The translations under genes were made by a program, and so were the position numbers. Below are positions 16,179-25,710 of a stretch of 64,000 nucleotides of DNA, piece by piece. The notes under the pieces are model-generated. The model searched no databases. It saw only the letters and a list, made by a program, of their open reading frames with translations, and was not told the origin of the DNA. This DNA is from SZUA-584 sp040768905 (GTDB lineage: Bacteria > Bacillota > Clostridia > Christensenellales > SZUA-584): positions 1,426,001 through 1,490,000 of the forward strand of contig JAXGMA010000001.1 in assembly GCA_040768905.1 (NCBI GenBank), written 5' to 3'. How positions within the stretch are numbered: the stretch's first letter is position 1; each line of letters starts with the position of its first letter.

Positions 16179-17122
16179 AAATGTATCGCAAATCCGCCGA
16201 TCTCATTTTTTAGGTATACCGCAACCGGCCTGTTTGCAGGCCCCTTAGACGTCGCCCAATCCGCCGTATACCCGCGGGTCTGAAGATAATAGGCCGCGCG
16301 CGCAATGCTGTTTGTCAGTATTGCGATATGTCCGTTAGCGCCAAGCCCCGCTCCCTTATTGACTTCTATGCCGCTCCCGGCAAAATTGGATGAGTTGCCC
16401 GGCTTGACATTGAAGCCGAAACCATGGGAAAACTGTTCTGCGATATCCATAGATTCGTCTTCGTTGTTCGCGTTGATCCCAATATGTGCGATTTCGAAGC
16501 CCAGCAATGCTTCGATAGACACTTTAACTGTTTTTGTGATCGCTTCAAAATTCTGCGCTTTGAGATCTGCGGTGTTGCACAACCAACCGCCGCCGATGGC
16601 ATGGATATAAGGCTTATCCGCATAATCAGCCAGATTCTTCACATCGACGCCGCCAGTCGGGATAAACTTGGCCATGGGGAACGGGCCGCTGAGCGCCTTA
16701 CAACCTGCAAGCCCGCCGTAAATATTCGCAGGGAAAAATTTTAACACATCTAGGCCGTATTTTAAAGCCTGCTGTATTTCGGTAGGCGTCACACAACCAG
16801 GCGTGATGGCTAATCCTCTGCCAAGGCACCATTCCACCAATTCGGGATCAAGCCCCGGGGCGACGATAAACTCAGCACCCGCGTCCGCAGCAAGCTTCGC
16901 TTTTTCGAGCGACAGAACGGTTCCTGCGCCAACGAGCATTTCAGGAAATGCTTGCTTAACCTTCGCGATGGCAGGTATCCCCTGTTCTGTACGCAAAGTG
17001 ATCTCCATCACATGGAGCCCGCCGTCCATCAATGCCTGTGCTGCGGGTACTGCAAGCTGCGCATCTTCAATGACCACGACCGGTATGAGCCCCATGTTTC
17101 CAATTTGTTTTAAGATTTCCAT
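16163..17122 (-). CDS. KDPG/KHG aldolase fused to a VOC-like domain
   Basis: The first ~205 residues are a class I 2-keto-3-deoxy-6-phosphogluconate aldolase: IPVVVIEDAQLAVPAAQAL, then LTRTEQG-like LRTEQGIPAI, the FIVAPGLDPELVEWC strand, TPTEIQQAL, and the Schiff-base lysine in LKFFPA. A further ~110 residues (FEIAHIGINANNEDE to the end) look like a VOC/glyoxalase fold, giving 319 residues against ~205-215 for a plain aldolase. The ATG at 17122 has AAGGAG eight bases upstream. It cleaves KDPG to pyruvate and glyceraldehyde-3-phosphate. The role of the extra domain is unknown; regulation or a second activity are possible. Confidence 0.88.
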   Translation of the reverse strand: MEILKQIGNMGLIPVVVIEDAQLAVPAAQALMDGGLHVMEITLRTEQGIPAIAKVKQAFPEMLVGAGTVLSLEKAKLAADAGAEFIVAPGLDPELVEWCLGRGLAITPGCVTPTEIQQALKYGLDVLKFFPANIYGGLAGCKALSGPFPMAKFIPTGGVDVKNLADYADKPYIHAIGGGWLCNTADLKAQNFEAITKTVKVSIEALLGFEIAHIGINANNEDESMDIAEQFSHGFGFNVKPGNSSNFAGSGIEVNKGAGLGANGHIAILTNSIARAAYYLQTRGYTADWATSKGPANRPVAVYLKNEIGGFAIHLLQKK

Positions 17123-17218
17123 ATTGATCTCTCCTTGAAAATTATTCATGCAAAAAATTTTCTGTGTATCATACACATATCTTTGCATTGGTGTGACTGT
17201 TTGATATTAGCAATACTC

Positions 17219-18211
17219 TCATTCTGTCGGCTCGTTTATTTTTATTCCTCTAGAAAATGCGATTATAGAGAGCACAGTGATTCCAATGACAATTTGCTGC
17301 CAATAACCGGATATATTAAGCAGCATAAAACTGTTTTGCAGCATGACGATGAACAAGGAACCAACAATGACCCCCAAAATTGTTGTTAACCCATTCGATA
17401 TACTGACGATACCAATAACTGCTGCTGCCACCGAGTTTAGTTCATAACCCACTCCGGTAGAAGGCCACGCAAAGCCCACGCGTGCCGCATCCATAAGGCC
17501 TGCCAGGCCAGCCGTAAAGCCAGATAAGGCATAGGCAAATAACTTGATGCCGTTTACGTTGATACCCGATACCTTTGCCCCCCATTCGTTGCCTCTGATT
17601 GCAAATAACCGTATCCCCATGACCGTTGAGTGTAATAGAATCGCAAAAATCACCGCAAAACAAATGTAAATAACAAAGGAAACAGGGAGCGGGCCGATAT
17701 AACCTTGCCCTATTAACCTCAATTCGATCGGCAAATATAAGCTCGGGTTGTTTTCTGTGATCAAATGTGAAAAACCGTTGATGATGCTGAGCATACCTAT
17801 CGTTGCAATGAACGGCGATAATTTGAGTTTCGTCACCAGCATGCCGCTGATAAGGCCGAATGTGACGGAAGCAGCCAGGCATATAAAAACAGCAATAATA
17901 GCAGGCAATCCTAAACTTTGAATGATCACAGCACAGAAAACACCCGAAAAATTATAAGTGGCGCTTACTGATAAGTCGATACCTCTCGACAGCAGCACAA
18001 CGCATTGCCCGAATGCAGCTATACCAATAAATGAGAATGATTTTAGCAATGCTATTAAATTGCTTTCGATAAAGAAACGGTCAAAAAGCAGCGAAATCAA
18101 GATGTATATTAGGGTCAACGTTGAAAAGATAACGATATACGGGTATTTTTTTACCCATTTGAAATGTTTTATTTGATTGTTCACGATTGCATTATTTTGA
18201 TCCATGTTCAT
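17219..18211 (-). CDS. Sugar ABC transporter permease (RbsC type)
   Basis: Membrane permease of 330 residues of the BPD_transp_2 family, with the LSRGIDLSVSATYNFSG motif near residue 75 and about ten hydrophobic segments. The ATG at 18211 follows GGAGGGG by six bases and is preferred to the upstream ATG at 18250 overlapping the ATPase stop. It forms one system with the ATPase at 18247 and the binding protein at 19738. It is the last transporter gene before the aldolase-kinase pair, suggesting that the imported sugar enters an Entner-Doudoroff-type route. Confidence 0.9.
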   Translation of the reverse strand: MNMDQNNAIVNNQIKHFKWVKKYPYIVIFSTLTLIYILISLLFDRFFIESNLIALLKSFSFIGIAAFGQCVVLLSRGIDLSVSATYNFSGVFCAVIIQSLGLPAIIAVFICLAASVTFGLISGMLVTKLKLSPFIATIGMLSIINGFSHLITENNPSLYLPIELRLIGQGYIGPLPVSFVIYICFAVIFAILLHSTVMGIRLFAIRGNEWGAKVSGINVNGIKLFAYALSGFTAGLAGLMDAARVGFAWPSTGVGYELNSVAAAVIGIVSISNGLTTILGVIVGSLFIVMLQNSFMLLNISGYWQQIVIGITVLSIIAFSRGIKINEPTE

Positions 18212-18246
18212 CTTGATCCCCTCCGCGAAACATATAATCCAAAAAA

Positions 18247-19713
18247 TCAATTCGACAAATGTTCTTTTTGCCTGTAAACTTCATCCGAAACCCCTGTTAT
18301 CCTGCCTTTTTGCAACAAAAAAACCCGATCACTGACCGTGATGGTTTCATGCAGATCATAAGATATAAATAAGACTATGAGGCCTTTTTCAGCCAGACCG
18401 TTAATTTCAGCATATAATTCCATTTTCGTATTAAACGCTAATTCCTTTGTTGTGATAAAAAAGATTAATGCTTTGGGGTTTGTGGTCAAGTATTTTGATA
18501 TAAGCATCTTTATTTGGTCGCTGAAAGATGCCTTAGATATACTCTCATTAATGTTATGATATCGTATTTTTTGTTTTTGCAGTAATGTTTGCGCGTAGTT
18601 ATCTTGCGCCTTCCCTTTTATAAACACTCCGCAACTCATTTTATGTATAATCGGCAAAGTCAGGTTATGTTTAATGCTCATATCCATGATCAACCCGTTT
18701 AATGCCCCATTCCCCATCACCATATTAATCCCGTTTTTAATTGCATCCCTTGGGTTTCGGATATCAAGCCTTGTATCGTTGATCCATATTTCTCCACTTT
18801 TTTTCTTTTCCATCCCAAAAAGAAGCTTTGCCAGTTTATCGCACCCCGAGTCGGGCAGTCCGGTAATCCCAATCACTTCTCCGCTTTTCGCTGAAAAAGT
18901 AATATCCAACAGTCCGTCAGCAGAAAGGCCTTGAACTCTGAGCACCCTTGCGCCTACAACCCTTTCTCTGGTGTAAAAAGTCTTTTTAACTCTGTTTATC
19001 AAGCTGTTTTGACTGACTTCATCAGGTATTTTTTCTCCATGGTTCTTGTAGATGACCCTTCCCATCTTCAGAACGGTAATACGGTCTGCAAGTGTGAATA
19101 TTTCATCGATACTGTTTGTCAGGTACAAAATAGACATCCCCTGGTTTGTTAACAGAGGAATATTCTCTATAAATATTTGCGTGTCGGCTTTCGAAAGATA
19201 GGCCAACGGTTCATCCAAAACAATTAGCTTGCTGTAGAATGAAATCGCTCTGACGATCTCAAGAATGCGCTTCTGAGACATTGTCAGATCACTGACCAGA
19301 GTCCTTGGATCCAAATTCAGTCCCATCGCTTTTAGCAGCAATCGAGTATAATCAAAAGTCATTTTTTTATCGATAAAAGGAAACAGCTTATGAATTTCCC
19401 GCCCAATAAATAAATTCTCAGCAATACTCAGGTTCGGTATTAAATTCATTTCCTGATGGATAAAGCTTATGCCCAGCTTTCTTGCCTGATCGTATGTATC
19501 CAGGCTGACCTCCCTGCCTTCAAAAAAAAATTTACCCGAATCTTTATGACATAAACCGGCAATTATTTTAGCAAGAATTGATTTTCCTGAATTGGCCTCT
19601 CCGAGCAGTACATGGATCTCACCTTTATAAATATCAAGGCACACGTTTTCCAGGACTTTTATTTTATTGATCTGCTTTGTGATATTCTCAAGTCTCAATA
19701 TCTCGTATTTCAT
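18247..19713 (-). CDS. Sugar ABC transporter ATPase with degenerate second NBD
   Basis: RbsA-like protein of 488 residues. NBD1 keeps the main motifs in altered form: Walker A GEANSGKS, signature LTMSQKRILEI, Walker B LIVLDEPLAYLS. NBD2 has lost them: the P-loop region is GLPDSGCDKLA, the signature position reads SKASFSDQIKM where LSGGNQQK is expected, and the Walker B position reads ALIFFITTKELAF with no DE. The reading frame is otherwise intact and sits tightly between binding protein and permease, so it is probably expressed. Either it works with one active site, as in several asymmetric ABC proteins, or the system is decaying. Confidence 0.85.
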   Translation of the reverse strand: MKYEILRLENITKQINKIKVLENVCLDIYKGEIHVLLGEANSGKSILAKIIAGLCHKDSGKFFFEGREVSLDTYDQARKLGISFIHQEMNLIPNLSIAENLFIGREIHKLFPFIDKKMTFDYTRLLLKAMGLNLDPRTLVSDLTMSQKRILEIVRAISFYSKLIVLDEPLAYLSKADTQIFIENIPLLTNQGMSILYLTNSIDEIFTLADRITVLKMGRVIYKNHGEKIPDEVSQNSLINRVKKTFYTRERVVGARVLRVQGLSADGLLDITFSAKSGEVIGITGLPDSGCDKLAKLLFGMEKKKSGEIWINDTRLDIRNPRDAIKNGINMVMGNGALNGLIMDMSIKHNLTLPIIHKMSCGVFIKGKAQDNYAQTLLQKQKIRYHNINESISKASFSDQIKMLISKYLTTNPKALIFFITTKELAFNTKMELYAEINGLAEKGLIVLFISYDLHETITVSDRVFLLQKGRITGVSDEVYRQKEHLSN

Positions 19714-19737
19714 ACTGATGCTCCATTCAATCTTCGC

Positions 19738-20799
19738 CTATCTGAACTTCGCCACATTGCTTTTGTCAACAACGATAACACCAGTATCGACATGCTGTGG
19801 CAACGGATTGATGCCTGTGATGTCATTGGCCATTTTTACCCTGTCGTGGTTGTAATCATAAAGGAATTTCATTGCATAGTACGACATTGTAAAAGTCCTC
19901 TGAACAATCGTGGCTTCAATAACGCCCTGTTCAACAAGCTCCAGAGTGGCGTCATCCCTGTCCATTGAAACAATCTTGATTATTCCGGTTTTATTAACTT
20001 CCCGCAATGCAGCTGCCGCGCCAACTCCGCTTATCGAATTGCCGCCGAAAATGCCTCTGAGGGAAGGGTTTGCCCTTATCATTTGTGACGTGACTTCTGC
20101 CGCCTTGGAAGGGTTCGCTTCATCGCTCTGTACGGAAACGATTTTCACATCAGGGTAGTTTTTCATGATGCAATCTTTAAATCCTTCTGTCCTTTCATCG
20201 ATGCTGAATACGCCCGGAATGGTCAAAATGCCTACATCACCGCGTTCTCCAATCGCTTTTGACAGTATTTCAGCAGCTGCCCAACCAGCATCGTAATTAT
20301 TTGTCCCGAAATAACATAGCCTTTTGCTTTTCGGCGCATCGGTATCAATGCAGATGACGGGTATTCCAGCTTCGATCGCTTTGTTTATGCTTGCAGTCAT
20401 CCCTTCAGGATCAAGCGGCGAAACCAAAATGCCGGCCGGATCTTTCTTTAAGACTTGTTCGAAGATATCTATTTGCTTTGCCGGATCATTCCCGGTCTCA
20501 CCGGTAAACACCGCCCTTACGGAGAGCTCAGCTGCAGCCACCTCTAGCCCCCTTTTATGCGCCTGCCAATAAGGAACATTAATATGCATCCCGACCGTAT
20601 AGTAGACTTCATCCTTGTTGAGTTTCCCTTTTTCATCGGTCGCTAAAACTGCTTGATTGTTGCCCTTCGACTCGTCGATATTCAAATCCGTTGCATCTCC
20701 GCCGCGAGTATTACAACCGGAAAAAAGAAACAGAAGGCAAAAAACAAAGAGTATGAGTTTATATTTTAGCATTTTGTGTTCGTGATCAGCTTTTGACAT
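19738..20799 (-). CDS. Sugar ABC transporter substrate-binding lipoprotein
   Basis: Lipoprotein of 353 residues (Peripla_BP_4 type). The hydrophobic signal segment ends in LFSGC (Cys29 from the chosen start), later followed by the ribose-binding-protein-like YYTVGMHINVPYWQAHKRG and ILVSPLDPEGM motifs. The ATG at 20799 has GGAGG seven bases upstream. It heads the three-gene transporter ending at 17219 and lies directly downstream of a YesM/YesN-type two-component pair, which may sense or control the same sugar. No hairpin separates it from the ATPase gene, unlike the other binding-protein genes here. Confidence 0.9.
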   Translation of the reverse strand: MSKADHEHKMLKYKLILFVFCLLFLFSGCNTRGGDATDLNIDESKGNNQAVLATDEKGKLNKDEVYYTVGMHINVPYWQAHKRGLEVAAAELSVRAVFTGETGNDPAKQIDIFEQVLKKDPAGILVSPLDPEGMTASINKAIEAGIPVICIDTDAPKSKRLCYFGTNNYDAGWAAAEILSKAIGERGDVGILTIPGVFSIDERTEGFKDCIMKNYPDVKIVSVQSDEANPSKAAEVTSQMIRANPSLRGIFGGNSISGVGAAAALREVNKTGIIKIVSMDRDDATLELVEQGVIEATIVQRTFTMSYYAMKFLYDYNHDRVKMANDITGINPLPQHVDTGVIVVDKSNVAKFR

Positions 20800-20860
20800 C
20801 ACCTTTCCTCCTTCTTCAGTAGGCTCCCTCCGGCGCTTAGCAGGATTCTAAGCGCTCACA

Positions 20861-22609
20861 TCAAATAAGCGGAAGGATAACCTCAACCATCGTTCCCGAT
20901 CCTTTTATACTATAAATCTTAATACCGTATTCCGGCCCGAAATTCAGCTTTATTCTCTCTATCACATTGATCAATCCAATAGAATAATTCTCCTTTTGGG
21001 TCAGGTTATTTTTCATGCCTGCAATGTATGCGTTGATCTCGTCAAGTTTTTCTTTTTCAATGCCCACCCCGTCGTCTTTTATCTGTATGATCAATCTGTT
21101 TTGTGTCCTGAACGCATGTATCGAAATCTCGCCGGCGCCCACTTTTGTTTCAAGCCCATGCTGAAAAGCGTTTTCTACAAGCGGTTGTATGAGCAGCTTA
21201 GGAACACGATGTTTAAGCGTGTCTTTATCAACTTTATTGATGAAAGAAAACTTATTGCTAAAGCGATAATGCTGTATCGTCAGGTAGTTTTCAACATTTT
21301 GTATTTCTTCTTCTAAGTTAACCATGCTTCCTTTATTAATGATGCTGTATCTGAATAGCTGCGACAGTGCTTTTGTCATTTGTTCGATATCGCGTGCGCC
21401 CTTTGATATGGCTTGTCCGCGTATCGTTTCCAGTGTATTGTGCAGAAAATGGGGATTGATCTGACATTGCAAAGCAAACAACTCCGCTTGTTTAATAAGC
21501 ACCTTCGAAGAATACTCGCTCTGTGATAATTTTTTCATATTGTCCATAATATTTTTTAATCTATTAAAAATGGGCTGAAGAAATTTTCCTTTGTTCATAG
21601 ATACGATATCATAGTCATAATGGCCTGCATCAATCTGCATGACCAGGCGTTCAATACCGACAATTGGCCGATAAATATTCTGATAAAACAAAGAGATGTT
21701 AATGAGCACCAATAAAAAGCCCAAAAAAACAGATATCCCCATAAGATAGAAAGCTGAAAAATCGTTCCTTTCAAAGTATTGTGCCGGCATCAGATATAAA
21801 ACAATGCAACCATCAAGCGCAGAACGGTCATAAAAAACATATTTATTGACACCATTAATCATCAACTGATCCGTCATCCCGGATGTATTGTTGAGATGGT
21901 TTAAGATATTCTTGTCTGTGAATGGCGGCTCCTGCTCGTTTGTTGAAAACAAGACATCACCGATGCTGTTGACGAAGATCAGGTTCCCCTCTGCGGGAAG
22001 GTCGACCTCTTGGATATGTTTTTTTATTAAACCCAGATTTTTTTCGATAACGATCAGTTTTTTTCTATTTGAATCTTGTTCTTCAATGCTCTTTATGAAC
22101 TGTAAATACTCACCGTCATATTCTTTTCTCCGCAAAATCAGGCCAAGATCACCTCTGTATATCTGCAGTTCATTAAACACTTCAGGGGTGCTGGGTTTAA
22201 AGTAATAAGGGCTGGCCATATTCTTGTACGGAATAACTCTGTCTTTGTTGATTATCAGTGTGATCCCGGATATGTCTGTATGTAAATTGAGGAAAGAATC
22301 CATAAGTTTCCACGAATCGCTTTGGTTATTTACGGCCACATGCGCCAAATCAATGAGTATTTCTGTTGTCTTGATCTCATCCCTGATTTTTAATGTAGCT
22401 TGCGCCACCTGTCTGCTGATCATTTTTGTTTCTTCTTCTTTTTGAAACTGTTTTGTGTTTATTAATGAAAACAAAATGCATACAATAATGATCAAGATAC
22501 TCAGCAGCAAGAAGATGCCGCAAAACATCAGCAACCTTGTTTTTATTTTAGATTTAACATCGCCATCCAGATTTATGATGTGGTTAACATTTACATGTGG
22601 TTTCATCAT
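20861..22609 (-). CDS. Sensor histidine kinase, YesM family
   Basis: Membrane kinase of 582 residues. A helix near residues 25-50 and another near 290-315 enclose an extracellular sensor domain; a HAMP-like linker follows. The phosphorylated His lies in QINPHFLHNTLETIRGQ, the His_kinase family signature, followed by LIQPLVENAFQHGLE and the ATP-binding DDGVGIEKEKL and YSIGLINVIERI boxes. Its start (ATG at 22609 or the next codon) lacks a clear ribosome-binding site and is 11 bases after the response regulator stop, so translation is probably coupled. It should phosphorylate the neighbouring AraC-type regulator in response to a carbohydrate. Confidence 0.93.
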   Translation of the reverse strand: MMKPHVNVNHIINLDGDVKSKIKTRLLMFCGIFLLLSILIIIVCILFSLINTKQFQKEEETKMISRQVAQATLKIRDEIKTTEILIDLAHVAVNNQSDSWKLMDSFLNLHTDISGITLIINKDRVIPYKNMASPYYFKPSTPEVFNELQIYRGDLGLILRRKEYDGEYLQFIKSIEEQDSNRKKLIVIEKNLGLIKKHIQEVDLPAEGNLIFVNSIGDVLFSTNEQEPPFTDKNILNHLNNTSGMTDQLMINGVNKYVFYDRSALDGCIVLYLMPAQYFERNDFSAFYLMGISVFLGFLLVLINISLFYQNIYRPIVGIERLVMQIDAGHYDYDIVSMNKGKFLQPIFNRLKNIMDNMKKLSQSEYSSKVLIKQAELFALQCQINPHFLHNTLETIRGQAISKGARDIEQMTKALSQLFRYSIINKGSMVNLEEEIQNVENYLTIQHYRFSNKFSFINKVDKDTLKHRVPKLLIQPLVENAFQHGLETKVGAGEISIHAFRTQNRLIIQIKDDGVGIEKEKLDEINAYIAGMKNNLTQKENYSIGLINVIERIKLNFGPEYGIKIYSIKGSGTMVEVILPLI

Positions 22610-22620
22610 CTGATCAAGAA

Positions 22621-24243
22621 TTATATTGTGTACATTTTTCTATAGCTTACAGGACTGACACCAACAACTTTTTTAAATAATCGGCTAAAATAATCCACAT
22701 CCTTGTATCCGACTAAGTCTGCGACCTCGTTCACTCTATATCTTATATCTATCAGCAGATCCTTGGCAATTTTCATTCTGTAATTCGTCAGATAATTTTT
22801 GAAATTTATCCCTGCTTCTTTTTTAAATAAATCTGAAAGGTAGCAGGGGTTCAGATAGACAATGTTTGCGACCTCATTGAGTGTGATATTATGACGATAA
22901 TTCTGGCTTATATATGTTTTGACAATGTTGATGAGCTTACTGTCCTGCTGTCGCCTGAGCTGCTCATACGCATTTGAAGCCTTTTTATATAAATCCATGA
23001 GATACATATGTATTTGATGGATGGACATACACTCCTCAATATCTTTGAAGGCCTCGATCTTTTTTATCATTCCTTCTTCTATATCGCTGTGTTTTTGTAT
23101 GATGATTTCATAAATCATCTGGGCGACATAGATGGCAAATTTAAAAATGCAAACAGCATCGTGAGGATTTTGATTATTGAAATGATTAAGACGATCGCTT
23201 AAAAACTTTTCAAAACCGTCATAATTGAAGGACTCAATAATATTTGAGAGCTCGATCTCTTGATTAGGCTGCAAAACCTCCTTCATATTGTTGTTATATT
23301 GTTCGGTATCAATGATTCTTCCTGTCCCAAGTATGATCCTTGCTTTGATTGCATTGACCGCGTCAAGATATGTTTTATCCAGATTTTCAATTTCTCCTTG
23401 ACAGCTGCCCAAACCGGCGGTCAGCTCTAAGGCAAAGCTGCTTTGCATATCAGCTTTTGATGCCTCAAACATATAAGAGATGCTTTTTAATACTGTTGTC
23501 AGTTCTTTTGGATTGTAGTTTATGATGCATGCAAATTTGAAGTTGTCTACAGAAACAAGGCAAACATCATAGCATTCCTTTTTCAACAAATCAATATACT
23601 TTGAAAGCACCCCGAAAATCTTATCTTCAAGATATATATCTTTGATTAGTTTTTCTTGTTCTTTATCCTCTGCTTTAAAAAGTATAACTTGGAAATTCCC
23701 GTCTTTGAATTTCATCCCGTACATCTGGTTGATTTTTGCGATACTCAATTCTTCGGCCAAAATCTTGTTGTTCTGCATGATATCAAGAAAAAGCCTATCC
23801 TTTAATTGGCTTACACAGACCTGTAATTTCTCCTTTATGATTTTTTCTTCATCAGACTTGTGTTTGCGTTTTTGGATTTGCTTGCGCGTTTTTATCATCA
23901 GTTCGCTTAAATATTTTTCTTCTATCGGTTTTGTGATATAATCGAGCGCGCCTACTTGTATTGCTTTTCTTGCATATTCGAAATCATTATAGCCGCTGAT
24001 AATAATAAACTCCGTATTAAGTCCCAACTTACGTGATTGTTCAACCAATGATATGCCGTCCATGCCCGGTATCCTGATATCTGTGATTACGACATCAGGC
24101 TTTGTTTTTTTGATCAAATCAAAAGCTTCCTGGCCTTCGTGTGCTTCAGATGCAATCTTATAGCCTAGCTTTTCCCATTCCGTAATGCCTTTTAATAATT
24201 CGCAAACCCAAATCTCATCATCGACTATCATTAAATTGAGCAT
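22621..24243 (-). CDS. Response regulator with AraC-type DNA-binding domain, YesN family
   Basis: Transcription factor of 540 residues. The receiver domain has DDE near the start, the phosphoacceptor Asp in VVITDIRIPGMDG and the conserved Lys in ITKP. A long middle region of unknown fold leads to two C-terminal helix-turn-helix motifs (ITLNEVANIVYLNPCYLSDLFKK and VNEVADLVGYKDVDYFSRLFKK). The ATG at 24243 follows AAGG by about eight bases; an in-frame GTG three codons earlier is less likely. Paired with the YesM kinase, it most probably activates the adjacent sugar ABC genes. Confidence 0.93.
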   Translation of the reverse strand: MLNLMIVDDEIWVCELLKGITEWEKLGYKIASEAHEGQEAFDLIKKTKPDVVITDIRIPGMDGISLVEQSRKLGLNTEFIIISGYNDFEYARKAIQVGALDYITKPIEEKYLSELMIKTRKQIQKRKHKSDEEKIIKEKLQVCVSQLKDRLFLDIMQNNKILAEELSIAKINQMYGMKFKDGNFQVILFKAEDKEQEKLIKDIYLEDKIFGVLSKYIDLLKKECYDVCLVSVDNFKFACIINYNPKELTTVLKSISYMFEASKADMQSSFALELTAGLGSCQGEIENLDKTYLDAVNAIKARIILGTGRIIDTEQYNNNMKEVLQPNQEIELSNIIESFNYDGFEKFLSDRLNHFNNQNPHDAVCIFKFAIYVAQMIYEIIIQKHSDIEEGMIKKIEAFKDIEECMSIHQIHMYLMDLYKKASNAYEQLRRQQDSKLINIVKTYISQNYRHNITLNEVANIVYLNPCYLSDLFKKEAGINFKNYLTNYRMKIAKDLLIDIRYRVNEVADLVGYKDVDYFSRLFKKVVGVSPVSYRKMYTI

Positions 24244-24552
24244 AGCATTCACCTTGCTTTATTTTTGTTTCACATGACGGCTTTTTACTCGCAGGTTACT
24301 TCTCTGGCTGGATATTTTCGGGTTAAAGGGGAAAAACGTTGCTTTTTCCAAACTCAATTTTTAATATTTATTACAAATATTCGACTGTCGGGCAACAAAA
24401 CCCTTTATTGCTGTACTGGTGCAAGGTATCCGACTTAATATGATAAGCCGGATACCTTGCGGGAGATGAATGAAAGCTTTGTTAAAAAATATATTTATCA
24501 CAACCATGCCTCATCTCTGCTTAAACACATATTTGCCAATTGTCTGCGCGGC
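24244..24552. other. Intergenic region upstream of the two-component genes
   Basis: An AT-rich gap of 309 bases, expected to hold the promoter of the response regulator gene. The only clear element is the hairpin at 24421-24460; no small gene is supported. Confidence 0.45.
24421..24460. other. 12-bp hairpin downstream of the epimerase-like gene
   Basis: GCAAGGTATCCG pairs perfectly with CGGATACCTTGC across a 16-base loop. It lies 93 bases past the stop codon at 24553 and lacks a T-run on the minus strand, so it may be a Rho-type or processing end. Confidence 0.5.
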
Positions 24553-25620
24553 CTATTTCACAGCACCTTTCAAATCAATATGATTGACTTTTTTCAGCCC
24601 AGTATACACTACAACGCTGTACTTGGTGTTGAGTACTCCGCAGGGTTCAAATTTTTTTATTGTTCCATTTGTCACGGCTTCATGGAATTCTGTTGGATAA
24701 CTCGTCCAGAACTCTAATCCGATATTATAGGTCCTTCCATACCATGGAAATCCGGACAGTCCATATGCGACCTGCCAATACCATATATACGGAAATATTT
24801 TAGCATCCCATGCCACGCCAATGCCTAATTCCCGGTTTGTGTTGGTGACGGCATACCAACCATCTTTCAATCCTTCAATGAAAAACAAGTCTGCCATGGG
24901 CGTCTCACCTGAAGGCACTTGTGTCATATCCACCAATTCGCCTCTTTTTGTCTTTGCAGCCGGCCATTTTCCCTTAAAACCTGATTCATACAAGCTTGTA
25001 TCCGGATTAAATCGTTTGCATACGCTAAAATCTTTTGCAGGAACGTCGATTCTGCAGCTCCCGTCTAGAAACGGCTTCCCGAATACCGGATGGTGCCCCC
25101 ACATGTATGGGATCTCTTCATTTGAGTTATTGGTGATCTTTTCATCAAATTCGATCACTGGCCTGTTGCTGTACATCGTGATCTTTTTATCTATATAAAA
25201 CGGGAAACGGTAGGTTTCACATTTTAAGGATATGCTGATTATGTTTTCTCTGTCTTCTTCAACCCTGTATGACCATGGCATCAGGGTGACTTCTCCGTGC
25301 AGTCCGACTTCTGCGTTTTTATAAATATACGGGCCTCCGCCCGGGAAGCATTCATGCCAACCGCCTTCGTAGTAATCCGGATGTGCGCCAAGCCTTTGAG
25401 AACATGACGGGATAAGTTTTGACGTATCTCTGATCCCTCCAGGTGCTTTCCACATAAAATCTATATCCATTGGCTTATAAACCATGTCGACGATATCAGC
25501 ACCTTTATCCAAAAGAATGTTGATCTTTAGCAATTCGTTTTCCATTGTGATCATTTTGTTGTTTCTATGTGAGTATTCAATTATACGGCATCCGTAATTT
25601 CTGTTTGATGAATAATCCAT
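24553..25620 (-). CDS. Aldose 1-epimerase-like protein (DUF4432-type)
   Basis: A 355-residue cytoplasmic protein with a galactose-mutarotase-like fold. It shows ENELLKINILLDKGADIVDMVYKP near residue 27, a glycine-rich HECFPGGGPYIYKN region, and MWGHHPVFGKPFLDG, whose paired histidines sit where mutarotases bind the sugar ring. It resembles proteins annotated as DUF4432 or aldose 1-epimerase. It is the last gene of the transporter operon starting near 29 kb, so it probably equilibrates anomers of the imported sugar. TGAGGC precedes the ATG. True substrate not determined. Confidence 0.75.
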   Translation of the reverse strand: MDYSSNRNYGCRIIEYSHRNNKMITMENELLKINILLDKGADIVDMVYKPMDIDFMWKAPGGIRDTSKLIPSCSQRLGAHPDYYEGGWHECFPGGGPYIYKNAEVGLHGEVTLMPWSYRVEEDRENIISISLKCETYRFPFYIDKKITMYSNRPVIEFDEKITNNSNEEIPYMWGHHPVFGKPFLDGSCRIDVPAKDFSVCKRFNPDTSLYESGFKGKWPAAKTKRGELVDMTQVPSGETPMADLFFIEGLKDGWYAVTNTNRELGIGVAWDAKIFPYIWYWQVAYGLSGFPWYGRTYNIGLEFWTSYPTEFHEAVTNGTIKKFEPCGVLNTKYSVVVYTGLKKVNHIDLKGAVK

Positions 25621-25644
25621 ATCGTTTGCCTCAAAATTTTTGAT

Positions 25645-25684
25645 GGATTTAGGCAGATACCATAGAATGTATCTGCCTAAATCC
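25645..25684 (-). other. Perfect 16-bp hairpin after the binding-protein gene
   Basis: GGATTTAGGCAGATAC pairs with its exact complement around an eight-base loop, 27 bases past the stop codon at 25711. No T-run follows on the minus strand. It resembles the hairpins after the other binding-protein genes at 9891 and 57517. Confidence 0.65.
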
Positions 25685-25710
25685 TTTCGCTATGAACTAA
25701 AGCTGCATGA

